A stretch of DNA of 64,000 bases, from NCBI RefSeq assembly GCF_022835695.1, contig NZ_BQUV01000002.1, forward strand, positions 558,001 to 622,000, given 5' to 3'. Source of the DNA: Bradyrhizobium sp. Ce-3. GTDB taxonomy: Bacteria > Pseudomonadota > Alphaproteobacteria > Rhizobiales > Xanthobacteraceae. Below the pieces are notes generated by a model, which saw nothing but the letters and a program-made list of their open reading frames with translations, searched no databases and was not told the DNA's origin. Below, in pieces: positions 53,524 to 61,753 of this stretch; the first letter of the stretch is position 1, and each line of letters begins with the position of its first letter. The translations under genes and the position numbers were made by a program.

Positions 53524-53775
53524 ATGCCCAACCGCTTCGGTGAAGTGTCCCAGCATACCTTTCACGATCACGCCGCGGTACGCGAGTTCATGATTCGCGC
53601 GGCACTCGCCGACGCGACAGCCCCGATCGTCGTGCTTGGTGACAGCATCACTGAAATGGCCCCGCTGCCACGGCCTGGCGCGAAGCTGCCCGACGGCATC
53701 CACTTCACCGCTGCCGCCTAGCAGGCATGGGTACCGGCACTCGAGGCGGCGATCTCGGCGGAATGCACCATGTGA
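53524..53775 (+). pseudogene. Remnant of an SGNH/GDSL hydrolase
   Basis: From ATG 53524 the frame contains APIVVLGDSITEMAPLP, the block I (GDS) motif of SGNH hydrolases, and then almost at once DGIHFTAAA, the block V (DxxH) motif. In an intact enzyme about 100 residues separate these, so an internal deletion has occurred. Next, a TAG replaces what is usually Tyr in AAAY, and the frame continues QAWVPALEAAISAECTM to TGA 53775. Both lesions indicate a decayed gene. Confidence 0.75.
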
Positions 53776-54048
53776 TCCGGGGACGGACCGCCTTGTACAA
53801 TTCGCCCGGTCTATTCAAACCGGGCCTCGAGTGCTGGCCACGCCGGCGCGCCCTCACGCCGATCGCTGGGCATTTTGGACCATTCATGGCATCTTCATCG
53901 CCATTCAGTTGGGCATGGCCCCTGCGCCGCTCGGGCGGTGGACGGCCATGTCGGATACCCGGATCGCATTACGGCTATCTCTTGTTTGGCGCTCGCTGGG
54001 GCAGCGTGAAGCGAAATTTATACTCGGATGAATAATTGAGGTGATCGG
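53776..54048 (+). other. Degenerate spacer after the SGNH remnant
   Basis: No gene is supported in these 273 bases; short overlapping frames have no family features. A hydrophobic run (AFWTIHGIFIAIQLGMA) in one frame may be a decayed membrane-protein fragment. Confidence 0.4.
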
Positions 54049-55146
54049 ATGGATCAAAGTCACGAGGAGAAGCCGGGTATTGGTCCGGGAAGTGCAGCCC
54101 CGTGGTTTTCACAACAGACGCTCTCGGTGCCGAATTATACTTTTTCGACTGCAGCGGGCCGCTATCTCGCCCTCTGTTTCCTTGGCAGCGCGGGCGACGA
54201 TCCGGCACGCGAATTGATCCAGCAGGTTCTGGACGCGGCTGACGTTTTCAACGGCAAGCACGCGGCCTTCTATGGCGTGACGGTCGATCAAAGGGACAAG
54301 GCCGAACAGAAGTTATCCGAGAGAGACGGAGTACGGTACTTTCTGGATTTCGACGGCAAGATCAGTCGTCTCTACGGGGCAATCTCTCAGGCCCAAGCCA
54401 ACCAATCCCGCTACACGCGAATGTGGGTACTGATCGATCCAACGCTGCGCGTGATCGGCCTGCTTCCGCTTGCGCGAACGTCTTGGCTGATATCGCACCT
54501 GCGTTCTCTGCCGCCACCAGATCGCTTCTCCGGAATACGATTGCAGGCGCCGATCCTCTATCTGCCAAATGTTTTCGAGCCGAGCTTCTGCAAGCAGCTA
54601 ATCGATCTTTATGAGGCAAACGGCGGCGAAATGTCCGGCGTCATGCGTGAGATCGACGGGAAGACGGTCGGGGTGACGGACCTTCGGTTCAAGGCACGGA
54701 GAGATTTTCTTCTGGAAGATGCCGACCTGAAGCGGCAGGTCGACCAGAGAATCGATCGGGCGATCGTCCCTGAGATCGCCAAGGTTCACCAATTCAAGGC
54801 CACTCACATCGAACGATACATGGTCGGTTGCTACGACGCCGCCGACAAGGCGCACTTTGCGCCCCATCGTGATAACACCACCAAGGGAACGGCCCACCGT
54901 CGCTTTGCCGTTTCAATCAATCTTAACGAGGATTTTGAGGGAGGCGAAATCGGCTTCCCCGAATACGGACCTCAATCATTCAAGCCGCCCACAGGATGCG
55001 CCGTGGTCTTCTCTTGCTCATTGCTGCACGCCGTGAGCCTGGTCACGCGCGGAAGGCGCTATGCCTTTCTGCCTTTCCTCTACGACGAAGCGGCCGCGGA
55101 GATCCGCGATCGGAACCGGAGCTTCATTGCAAAAACCGAACCGTGA
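54049..55146 (+). CDS. Peroxiredoxin-like / 2OG-Fe(II) oxygenase fusion protein
   Basis: 365 aa from ATG 54049. Residues 10-155 or so have a thioredoxin-fold, AhpC/TSA-like pattern (GPGSAAPWFSQQTLSVPNYT, LALCFLGSAGDDPARELIQQ, AAFYGVTVDQRDKAEQKL, RYFLDFDGKISRLYGA, RMWVLIDPTLRVIGLLPL) but no peroxidatic Cys in the usual P-x3-T-x2-C place. Residues 170-360 are a prolyl-4-hydroxylase-type oxygenase: iron ligands H273 and D275 (FAPHRDN) and H327 (LLHAVSLVTRGRR) with R334/R337 for 2-oxoglutarate. The likely activity is hydroxylation of a protein or small molecule; the substrate is unknown. Confidence 0.85.
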   Translation: MDQSHEEKPGIGPGSAAPWFSQQTLSVPNYTFSTAAGRYLALCFLGSAGDDPARELIQQVLDAADVFNGKHAAFYGVTVDQRDKAEQKLSERDGVRYFLDFDGKISRLYGAISQAQANQSRYTRMWVLIDPTLRVIGLLPLARTSWLISHLRSLPPPDRFSGIRLQAPILYLPNVFEPSFCKQLIDLYEANGGEMSGVMREIDGKTVGVTDLRFKARRDFLLEDADLKRQVDQRIDRAIVPEIAKVHQFKATHIERYMVGCYDAADKAHFAPHRDNTTKGTAHRRFAVSINLNEDFEGGEIGFPEYGPQSFKPPTGCAVVFSCSLLHAVSLVTRGRRYAFLPFLYDEAAAEIRDRNRSFIAKTEP

Positions 55147-55190
55147 ACAGTCACGCTGTCGGTGGATGGCCGATTGGCCTTCCATCGACG

Positions 55191-55463
55191 TCAGCAGCCG
55201 CGGCAGATGGTCTTGAGCTTTGCGTTCAGTTTTGCGTTCTCATCGGCAAGCATCTCGACAACGCTTCGCTTCTTGGACGGCGTTTCAGAAGAGCCCGATG
55301 ACGCAGTCTTGTCTTTCTCCAAACCGTTGCCTGCGATCGATGCGGCCTTGTCGTAACAGGACAGTCGATCGCTGGCGTTCGAAATGGCCGAGCATCCGGA
55401 CGTTTGAGCGGCCGCGCCCTGGCAAATGATGACAAGAAATGCAGCGAATGGAACAATCCTCAT
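55191..55463 (-). CDS. Small secreted Cys-containing protein
   Basis: 90 aa from ATG 55463 with GGAG 6 bases upstream. Signal peptide MRIVPFAAFLVIICQGAAAQ, then SGCSAISNASDRLSCYDKAA, a C-x(n)-DRL-x-CYD pattern seen in several small periplasmic proteins. A charged linker (EKDKTASSGSSETPSKKR) and a helix VVEMLADENAKLNAKLK follow, ending CRGC. Predicted periplasmic. Function unknown. Confidence 0.65.
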   Translation of the reverse strand: MRIVPFAAFLVIICQGAAAQTSGCSAISNASDRLSCYDKAASIAGNGLEKDKTASSGSSETPSKKRSVVEMLADENAKLNAKLKTICRGC

Positions 55464-55636
55464 CTGAAACTCCGTCGAGTAAATCTGCTGCGGGACTGCG
55501 CTACGGCATTGTTGAGCTAGCCCATAAGGCGTCTATAGCATTTTTCACAGGCCTGGCGATCAACCGTCTGCTGGCTGACGCAACCGACTGAGGTTCATTT
55601 GCCGCGCTTTCACGCGCCCCCGCCGATCGGACAACG

Positions 55637-56557
55637 TCACGTCTGCCGGATGAACTGCGCGATCAGGCCAGCGATATCCTGCGGCGCATCCTCGAAGCAG
55701 TAATGCCCGACGCCGGCCAGGCGCTTCACCGGCGCCGCCGGGAAGATCGCGGAAAACAGCGGCAGGAAGTGCTCTGCGCGCAGCGTGCGGTCCGCCTCCC
55801 CCCAGATCGCGAGCGCGGGCTTGCTGCGGATCACGCGGTCGGCAGCGGCATCGGGCGCCGCGAAGACATGCGCACCGGTCGCAAAGCCCTTGGCCCATCC
55901 GATCGCACCGAGGCAGTCGGCCGGACGCGCGAACGGCGTGCCGTAGGCCGCGAGCCACGCGTCGGTGATGACCGAATTATTCTCGAAACCATTGAGCTTC
56001 AGCGTGCTCAGGATGTTGAAGCCGAGCTGTCCCAGAACCGGCTCGATCTCGCCGTTCGCCTCGGCGTTGGCGATCCATTGAAACCAGGGCGAGACTTGCG
56101 CATTGGCCGTGACGCGCTCGAACAGATCGCTTTGTCCGAACGGCGTCGGCCCGTTGGCCGAGATGATGCGGCGGATCCGATCCGGATGGCGGGCCGCAAA
56201 CCCCATGCCGACGGGGCCGCCGAAATCATGCATGACCAGGGTGATGTCGGTGAGGTCGAGCGCGCCAACCAGCGTCTCGAGATTGTCGACGTGATCCTGC
56301 AGCCAGTAGCTGCGCTGTGCCGGCGTCGCGCTCTTGCCGAAGCCCATGTGATCCGGAACGACCACGCGGTGCGTCGCGCTCAGGACCGGTACGAGGTGGC
56401 GGAACAGATAGCCCCAGGTCGGTTCGCCGTGCAGGCAGAGCACCACCTCGGCGTCCCGCGGGCCTTCATCGAGATAGTGCATCTGGAAGCCTGGGGCCGC
56501 GCTGAAATGCGGTGCGAACGGAAAGGTGCCCTCGAAGGTGGCATCGGCTCGGATCAT
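55637..56557 (-). CDS. Alpha/beta hydrolase, haloalkane dehalogenase-like
   Basis: 306 aa from ATG 56557, preferred because GAGG lies 5 bases upstream; ATG 56569 lacks an RBS and abuts the operator. Motifs: oxyanion HGEP (43-46) in VVLCLHGEPTWGYLFRHLVP, VVVPDHMGFGKSATP, nucleophile D111 in LVMHDFGGPVGMGFAARHPD and catalytic His in AGVGHYCFEDAPQDI. HGEPTW and HDFGGP are typical of haloalkane dehalogenases and related hydrolases. Divergent from the HxlR gene with tandem operators between, so probably repressed by it. Confidence 0.88.
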   Translation of the reverse strand: MIRADATFEGTFPFAPHFSAAPGFQMHYLDEGPRDAEVVLCLHGEPTWGYLFRHLVPVLSATHRVVVPDHMGFGKSATPAQRSYWLQDHVDNLETLVGALDLTDITLVMHDFGGPVGMGFAARHPDRIRRIISANGPTPFGQSDLFERVTANAQVSPWFQWIANAEANGEIEPVLGQLGFNILSTLKLNGFENNSVITDAWLAAYGTPFARPADCLGAIGWAKGFATGAHVFAAPDAAADRVIRSKPALAIWGEADRTLRAEHFLPLFSAIFPAAPVKRLAGVGHYCFEDAPQDIAGLIAQFIRQT

Positions 56558-56569
56558 GGCAGGCCTCAT

Positions 56570-56619
56570 GGTTTTAATTTGAAACCATCGTATAGCGCTT
56601 GAGGTTTTAGTTTGCAACC
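56570..56619. promoter_or_regulatory. Tandem operator sites between the hydrolase and hxlR
   Basis: Two 17-bp near-identical sites, GGTTTTAATTTGAAACC (56570-56586) and GGTTTTAGTTTGCAACC (56603-56619), are spaced 33 bases start to start, about three helical turns. Each has GGTT/AACC inverted ends. Their place in the divergent promoter region suggests binding by the adjacent HxlR regulator. Confidence 0.72.
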
Positions 56620-56706
56620 GATATATCGGACGCACGGTCGGATGGTCCCTGAGGCCAGGACACACCGCCGATCCACCCAGGAAATGAGGAGCGTCGGCGA
56701 ATCGCG

Positions 56707-57165
56707 ATGGCCAAGAGAGTGAGCCACAGGGACTCGATATGCGGCGTGGCCCGGCCGCTGGATGCGATCGGCGACTGGTGGTCGCTGTTGATCGTGCGCG
56801 ATGCGTTCGACGGGCTGCGCCGGTTCGGCGAATTCCAGAAGAGCCTCGGGCTTGCCAAGAACATCCTCTCGGCCCGGCTCCGCAACCTTCTGGCGCACGG
56901 CATCATGGAGACGGTGCCTGCAGCCGACGGCAGCCCCTATCAGGAGTATGTGCTGACCGAAAAAGGACGCGGGCTGTTCCCGCTCCTTGTCGCACTCCGG
57001 CAGTGGGGCGAGGATTTCTTCTTCGAACCCGACGAAGCGCATGTGCTACTGGTCGACCGAAAGAATGGCCTGCCCGTGCGACGGCTCGAGCTGCGCGCGC
57101 AGGATGGACGCGTTGTTGGTGTGGAAGACACGATGGTGCGGCTGCCATCGGCATCAGCTGAGTGA
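56707..57165 (+). CDS. HxlR family transcriptional regulator
   Basis: 152-aa winged-helix regulator. Family signatures: CGVARPLDAIGDWWSLLIVR, DAFDGLRRFGEFQKSLGLAK, NILSARLRNLLAHGIMETVP and EYVLTEKGRGLFPLLVALRQ. A Cys at residue 12 lies near the position of the redox-sensing Cys in some HxlR/HypR proteins. The tandem sites 88-137 bases upstream suggest it represses the divergent hydrolase and perhaps itself. Confidence 0.92.
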   Translation: MAKRVSHRDSICGVARPLDAIGDWWSLLIVRDAFDGLRRFGEFQKSLGLAKNILSARLRNLLAHGIMETVPAADGSPYQEYVLTEKGRGLFPLLVALRQWGEDFFFEPDEAHVLLVDRKNGLPVRRLELRAQDGRVVGVEDTMVRLPSASAE

Positions 57166-57249
57166 ACCATCAGCGCGCCGCGCGCATCGTCATCAGCAAC
57201 CGGATGTTAACCGTCCTTGCCGCAGCATCCGCGCGTGGAGGTTCGACCA

Positions 57250-57417
57250 ATGCAGACATTCCGGATTTCGCTGAGCGATGGGGAGCGGAAATTCCACACG
57301 GTGATTCAGGCGCCGGACCCCGCCTCCGCACGCATCAAGGCGGCTTACTTCTTCGACATATCGAAGTGGCGGATCTTGAGCGTGTCGCTGAGTGGAGCCA
57401 GTGCCGCGGCGGCCTAG
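57250..57417 (+). CDS. Small hypothetical protein (55 aa)
   Basis: ATG 57250 has GGAGG 9 bases upstream. The sequence MQTFRISLSDGERKFHTVIQ then APDPASARIKAAYFF is compatible with a compact beta-alpha fold. No family recognised. It is flanked by hxlR and the convergent phosphotransferase gene. Confidence 0.5.
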   Translation: MQTFRISLSDGERKFHTVIQAPDPASARIKAAYFFDISKWRILSVSLSGASAAAA

Positions 57418-57429
57418 CCGCTGCGCGCG

Positions 57430-58248
57430 CTACGCCATCCGGTCGAGTTCGGTCGCGGCAAGCTTTGCAATCTGCAGGTCGATTTCGGCGAGCGGATCGT
57501 GGTCGCCCAGAAACCACGCGGCCGACAGACCGGTCCAGGCGACAATCCATGACAGCAGGCGCCGGCGATCCAGCCGTGCCGCTTCCGCGACGATGTCGAG
57601 CCGCTCCGCAAAGCGTCCGGGCTCGGTTGCGACCGGCCGTGTCGGATCCGCAAGATCCGGATTGGTGAAGATGTTGGCGAAGTCGAAGCCGCGCTCGCCG
57701 ACGAGATGCTTCGGGTCGATCGCGAGCCAGCCGCGCGCGCCGAAGTCGAGCACGTTGTCATGGTGCAGGTCGCCATGCAGCACCACGGTCTCGCGCTGAT
57801 CGCCCAACAGAGTTTTGGCGATTTCAGCCGACCGGTTCAGGATGCCGCCGTGTGCCCGGGCCGCGGGCCATAACTCGCGAAACCAGTGCGTGAGCGGCGT
57901 CAACTCGGGCCGCGGTTTCGCGCGCGCGGCGTGCAGGCGATCCGCCGTTGCACAGAGGATCCCGCAGGCGTCGTCGTCCCGGCCGGTTCGCGCCATCTCG
58001 CTCAGCGAAGCCGGCCCCATCGCCCGTTCGAGCAGCAGCGCGTCGCCGTCACGGGCAAGCACGCGCGCCGCGCCGTCTCCGTCCCACCATTCCATGACGA
58101 CAGCGCCGAGCCGCTCGTCCGGCTCGTGCGAGAGCTTGAGCATGGCCGGCTCGCCGTGCCGCCGCACCGGCAGCAAGTGCGCGGCGTGCGTCACAATCGG
58201 TTCGCCGTCGGGAATGAGTCTCCAGGACGAGAGATAGCGGGCGAACAT
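57430..58248 (-). CDS. Aminoglycoside phosphotransferase family protein, APH(6)-like
   Basis: 272-aa kinase of the APH/choline-kinase fold, most like streptomycin 6-kinase-type proteins. Motifs: AMLKLSHEPDERLGAVVMEW (ATP-site Lys), DGDALLLERAMGPASLSEMA (hinge), the catalytic loop VVLHGDLHHDNVLDFGARGW and the metal-binding IDPKHLVGERGFDFANIF. The catalytic Asp in HGDLHHDN and the DxD/DPK Asp are present. Streptomycin resistance is possible but unproved; many chromosomal homologues have other roles. Confidence 0.87.
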   Translation of the reverse strand: MFARYLSSWRLIPDGEPIVTHAAHLLPVRRHGEPAMLKLSHEPDERLGAVVMEWWDGDGAARVLARDGDALLLERAMGPASLSEMARTGRDDDACGILCATADRLHAARAKPRPELTPLTHWFRELWPAARAHGGILNRSAEIAKTLLGDQRETVVLHGDLHHDNVLDFGARGWLAIDPKHLVGERGFDFANIFTNPDLADPTRPVATEPGRFAERLDIVAEAARLDRRRLLSWIVAWTGLSAAWFLGDHDPLAEIDLQIAKLAATELDRMA

Positions 58249-58448
58249 GTGGGCGGACCGACCGGCGATGAAAAGCGAGACTTGTGGTTCTAATCATTGC
58301 TACCGCGCGCTGCCACGCTGGTTCCCTGCGGCGCTTCGTGGCAGGGCCGCGCGAACCAGTTCCCTCTCGTCCTGCCCATGTTGGCTGATGACAGCCCCCA
58401 CCCTTCTCGCGCTACAATGTCGCAGCCGGTGTGACGGAGGATGTGGCG

Positions 58449-58706
58449 ATGCCGCGAAAGGGAATTACCGGACACGACGAATGGGTGGTCACGGAGGCCC
58501 TGGCCACGGCGCTGGTCGCGCTTGAACAGCTGCCGTCGAAGCATCAGCCGCGCGCGCATATGGAGGATGTCCGGAAGATCCTGACCGCGAGGTGTGAGGC
58601 CGGCGCCGTGACGCTGCACCTGGCGCAGGCCAAGTGCCGGTTGTTTCCGGATACCGATCCGCTGACGATCTATGAGGATTACGGCCTCAAGGACGGCTTG
58701 GGATAG
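58449..58706 (+). CDS. Small hypothetical protein (85 aa)
   Basis: ATG 58449 has GGAGG about 9 bases upstream; GTG 58431 would add six residues. The chain is helical (EALATALVALEQLPSKHQPR, AHMEDVRKILTARCEAGAVT) with two Cys and ends DYGLKDGLG. No signal peptide or recognised domain. Convergent with the sorbosone-dehydrogenase-like gene, with 11 bases between stops. Confidence 0.55.
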   Translation: MPRKGITGHDEWVVTEALATALVALEQLPSKHQPRAHMEDVRKILTARCEAGAVTLHLAQAKCRLFPDTDPLTIYEDYGLKDGLG

Positions 58707-58717
58707 CGGCCCGGCGG

Positions 58718-60061
58718 CTAGTCGTGGCTGACGCGCCAGATGGTGCCGTTGCCGTCCTCGGAGACCAAAAGTGCACCGTCGCGTGCCACCGTCACGCCGA
58801 CCGGGCGGCCCCAGACCTCATTGTCGCCGATGACAAAGCCGGTGACGAAATCCTCGTATTCGCCGGTCGGCACACCATCCTTCAGCCTGATGCGAATGAC
58901 CTTGTAGCCGGTGCGCTTCGAGCGATTCCATGAACCGTGTTCGGCGGCGAACGCATCGCCGCGATACTCGGGCGGAAAGCTGCTGCCGGTGTAGAAGGTC
59001 AGGCCGAGCGAGGCCGAGTGCGCCTGCAACAGCACGTCGGGAACCGTCACCTTGTCCTTCAGGTCTGGCCGTGCGCCGGCATGCGCGGGGTCCTCGTTGG
59101 CACCGATGTAGTACCAGGGCCAGCCGTAGAACGCGCCTTCGCGGATCCGCGTCACATAGTCGGGCACGAGGTTGTCGCCGCGGCCGTCGCGCTCGTTGGT
59201 TGAACACCATGGCGTGCCGCTGCCGGGCTGGATCGCGAGCCCCACGCAATTGCGGATCCCGGTGGCGAACAGCTTCTGGTTCTTGCCGTCGGGATCGAAG
59301 GCGAGCACGGCGGCGCGATCGGTCTCGGCGCCCCAGGCTGCGCCGAGTGCGTGGTCGCGGCTCCAGGCCTCGATGCCTTCGGGAGGCTTGCCCAGCCCCT
59401 CGCCGGCGTTGCCGGCGGAGCCGACCGACACCAGCATGCGCTTGCCGTCAGGCGTGAACACGATGTCGCGCGTCGAGTGGCCGTAGCCGTGAGGAAGATT
59501 GGCGACAATGGTCTCGGGCTTTCCGGACGCCTTGAGATCGCCGTTGCGGTAGGCAAAGCGCACCACGCCGTCGGTATTGGCGACGTAGAGCCATTGCGGA
59601 TTGTCGCCGTTCGGAAAAAACGCGATACCGAACGGCCGGTTCAGGCCGGATGCGTAGACCTCATTGGTCGCGGGCTTGCTGGCACCATTGTCGCTGCGCA
59701 GGACGCGGATGCGGCCGGAGCCGGTCTCCACGACGAAGATGTCGCCATTGGGCGCCGTCCGGATGATGCGTGGGCCGCTGAGCCCGCTCGCAAACAGCTC
59801 GACCTTGAACCCCGCCGGCACCTGCGGCACCGCCGATGCCGGTCGCTGCACGACGCGCGACGAATTGCTGCTGGAGGCCGTTGCCCCTGGCCTCGGCAAA
59901 TCCTGCGGCGTGATCAGGCGCACCGTGCCCGGTTTGTCGCGCTGCCAGTCGCCGAACGCCTCGGCGCCCTTCAGCACCGGTTCAGCGCCCGCCCGCGCGA
60001 TGCCGATCGCTGCGAGGATGATGACCGACAGACCCGCGCCGGCAAACTTTGTCTTACGCAT
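58718..60061 (-). CDS. Sorbosone dehydrogenase / PQQ-type sugar dehydrogenase family protein
   Basis: 447 aa from ATG 60061, with GAGGAG just upstream; a longer in-frame form begins at 60118. A signal peptide (MRKTKFAGAGLSVIILAAIG to RAGAEP) predicts periplasmic location. The six-bladed propeller of the soluble glucose/sorbosone dehydrogenase family shows in GFKVELFASGLSGPRIIRTA, GDIFVVETGSGRIRVL, FGIAFFPNGDNPQWLYVANT, HSTRDIVFTPDGKRMLVSVG and WGRPVGVTVARDGALLVSED. PQQ would be the cofactor; the substrate is unknown and no PQQ genes are nearby. Confidence 0.88.
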   Translation of the reverse strand: MRKTKFAGAGLSVIILAAIGIARAGAEPVLKGAEAFGDWQRDKPGTVRLITPQDLPRPGATASSSNSSRVVQRPASAVPQVPAGFKVELFASGLSGPRIIRTAPNGDIFVVETGSGRIRVLRSDNGASKPATNEVYASGLNRPFGIAFFPNGDNPQWLYVANTDGVVRFAYRNGDLKASGKPETIVANLPHGYGHSTRDIVFTPDGKRMLVSVGSAGNAGEGLGKPPEGIEAWSRDHALGAAWGAETDRAAVLAFDPDGKNQKLFATGIRNCVGLAIQPGSGTPWCSTNERDGRGDNLVPDYVTRIREGAFYGWPWYYIGANEDPAHAGARPDLKDKVTVPDVLLQAHSASLGLTFYTGSSFPPEYRGDAFAAEHGSWNRSKRTGYKVIRIRLKDGVPTGEYEDFVTGFVIGDNEVWGRPVGVTVARDGALLVSEDGNGTIWRVSHD

Positions 60062-60142
60062 ATGCTCCTCGCGTGAGATCCATTCAGTCAGCCAATTGAT
60101 AGCGCGCTTCAACCGCAATCTGCGTTCACAATGTCGTCTGCT

Positions 60143-61753
60143 TCAATGTCCGTTGGATGGCGTCGTCAGATCGACCGGCTTGATGATCAGGGCAAGCGGG
60201 ATCATGACAAGGCCGATAATCGAAAGCATCCAGAACACATCGATATAGGCGAGAAGATCGACCTGCCGCTGCACGGTCTGGCCGACCCAGGCAATCGCCT
60301 GCGCCGCGGCATCCGAAGCATTCGACCCCTGCGACTGGAAGTAGCGCGTCATCGCGTCGATGGTCTGCTGATACCCGAGATCGGACGGCGCGGCGTGCTC
60401 GATCAGACGGCTCTGGTGGAATTGCTGGCGCTGCGCCAGCGCCGTTTGCGCCAGCGCGACGCCCATCGACCCGCCGATGTTGCGCGCGACGTTGATCAGC
60501 GCCGAGGCCTGGTTGGTCTTGTCCGGTGGCACACCGTCATAGGATGCCGTCGTGACCGGCAGGAACAGGAACGGAAGTCCTGCGGAGAGGAAGATGCGCG
60601 CCAGCGCGGCGTAGCCATAGGTGATGTCGCCATTCAGCCCGGTTAGATGCCACATCGAGAATGCGACGATGCAGCCGCCGATCGCGATCAGGTATTTCGG
60701 CTGCACCCGACTGACGAGGCTGCCGACCACCGGCATCAGGATCAGCGTCACGATGCCGCCGGGCGACAGCGCGAGCCCGGCAAGCAACGCGGTGTAGTTC
60801 AGCTCGGTCTGCAAGAACTGCGGCAGCAGCTGTGTCGACGAGATCAGCACCGCTCCGGTGCACAGCATCACCAGGAAGCACGATCCGAATTGGCGACGTC
60901 CCAACAGGCGGAGGTCGACGATCGGATCCTTGCGCGTCAGCTCCCAGGGGATCAGCGCGATCAGGCAGACCGCCGACGCCAGCGCGAAGCCTGTGATCAT
61001 GCCGGAGCCGAACCAGTCCTTGCGCTGGCCCTCGTCGAGCACGAATTCGAGCGAGCCGAGCCCGATCGCGACCAGCATGAAGCCGATATAGTCGACGCGC
61101 AATCCGTCCTTGAGCAACTCCTTGCGTTCCTGTTCGGCGCCGGATGGCTCCTTGATCAGTGTTCCGACCAGGAACAGCGAGATCAAGCCCATCGGCACGT
61201 TGATCAGGAAGATCCAGTGCCAGGTGTAGGTGTCGGTGATCCAGCCGCCGAGCGTCGGTCCGATCACGGGAGCAACCACCACAGCGACGCCGTAGATCGC
61301 AAACGCCTGGCCGCGCTTGGCCGGCGGAAAGGAGTCGGCGAGGATCGCCTGCTCGCTGGTTGCCATGCCGCCGCCGCCAAGGCCTTGGATGATCCGGAAC
61401 AGGACCAGCGCCTCGAGGCTCCAGGCCATTCCGCAGAGCAGCGAGGCGAATGCGAAGGTGCCGACGCAGATCATGTAGAAGCGTTTGCGGCCGATCACGG
61501 TCGAGAGCCAGCCCGAGATCGACAGCACGATGGCATTGGCGACGAGATAGCTGGTGATGACGTAGGTGCTCTCGTCGATGCCGACCGCGAGGCTGCCTGC
61601 GATATGACGCAGGGCCACGTTGGCGATCGTGGTGTCGAGCACCTCCATGAAGGTCGCGATCGAGACCACGAAGGCAATCAGATAGGGATTGTGCCCGCCG
61701 GCAGCCGAACGCTCCGGCGACCAGGCGGCGCCGCCTGCCGTGGCGTCGCTCAT
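60143..61753 (-). CDS. emrB: DHA2 family multidrug MFS transporter (EmrB-like)
   Basis: 536-aa inner-membrane drug/H+ antiporter with 14 predicted helices. Family motifs: LDTTIANVALRHIAGSL (motif of DHA2 members near helix 1), VITSYLVANAIVLSISGWLS, IGRKRFYMICVGTFAFASLL, RIIQGLGGGGMATSEQAIL and AVVVAPVIGPTLGGWITDTY (motif C). It begins inside the emrA stop (4-bp overlap), so the two are co-translated. With EmrA and TolC it would form a tripartite pump. Confidence 0.95.
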   Translation of the reverse strand: MSDATAGGAAWSPERSAAGGHNPYLIAFVVSIATFMEVLDTTIANVALRHIAGSLAVGIDESTYVITSYLVANAIVLSISGWLSTVIGRKRFYMICVGTFAFASLLCGMAWSLEALVLFRIIQGLGGGGMATSEQAILADSFPPAKRGQAFAIYGVAVVVAPVIGPTLGGWITDTYTWHWIFLINVPMGLISLFLVGTLIKEPSGAEQERKELLKDGLRVDYIGFMLVAIGLGSLEFVLDEGQRKDWFGSGMITGFALASAVCLIALIPWELTRKDPIVDLRLLGRRQFGSCFLVMLCTGAVLISSTQLLPQFLQTELNYTALLAGLALSPGGIVTLILMPVVGSLVSRVQPKYLIAIGGCIVAFSMWHLTGLNGDITYGYAALARIFLSAGLPFLFLPVTTASYDGVPPDKTNQASALINVARNIGGSMGVALAQTALAQRQQFHQSRLIEHAAPSDLGYQQTIDAMTRYFQSQGSNASDAAAQAIAWVGQTVQRQVDLLAYIDVFWMLSIIGLVMIPLALIIKPVDLTTPSNGH

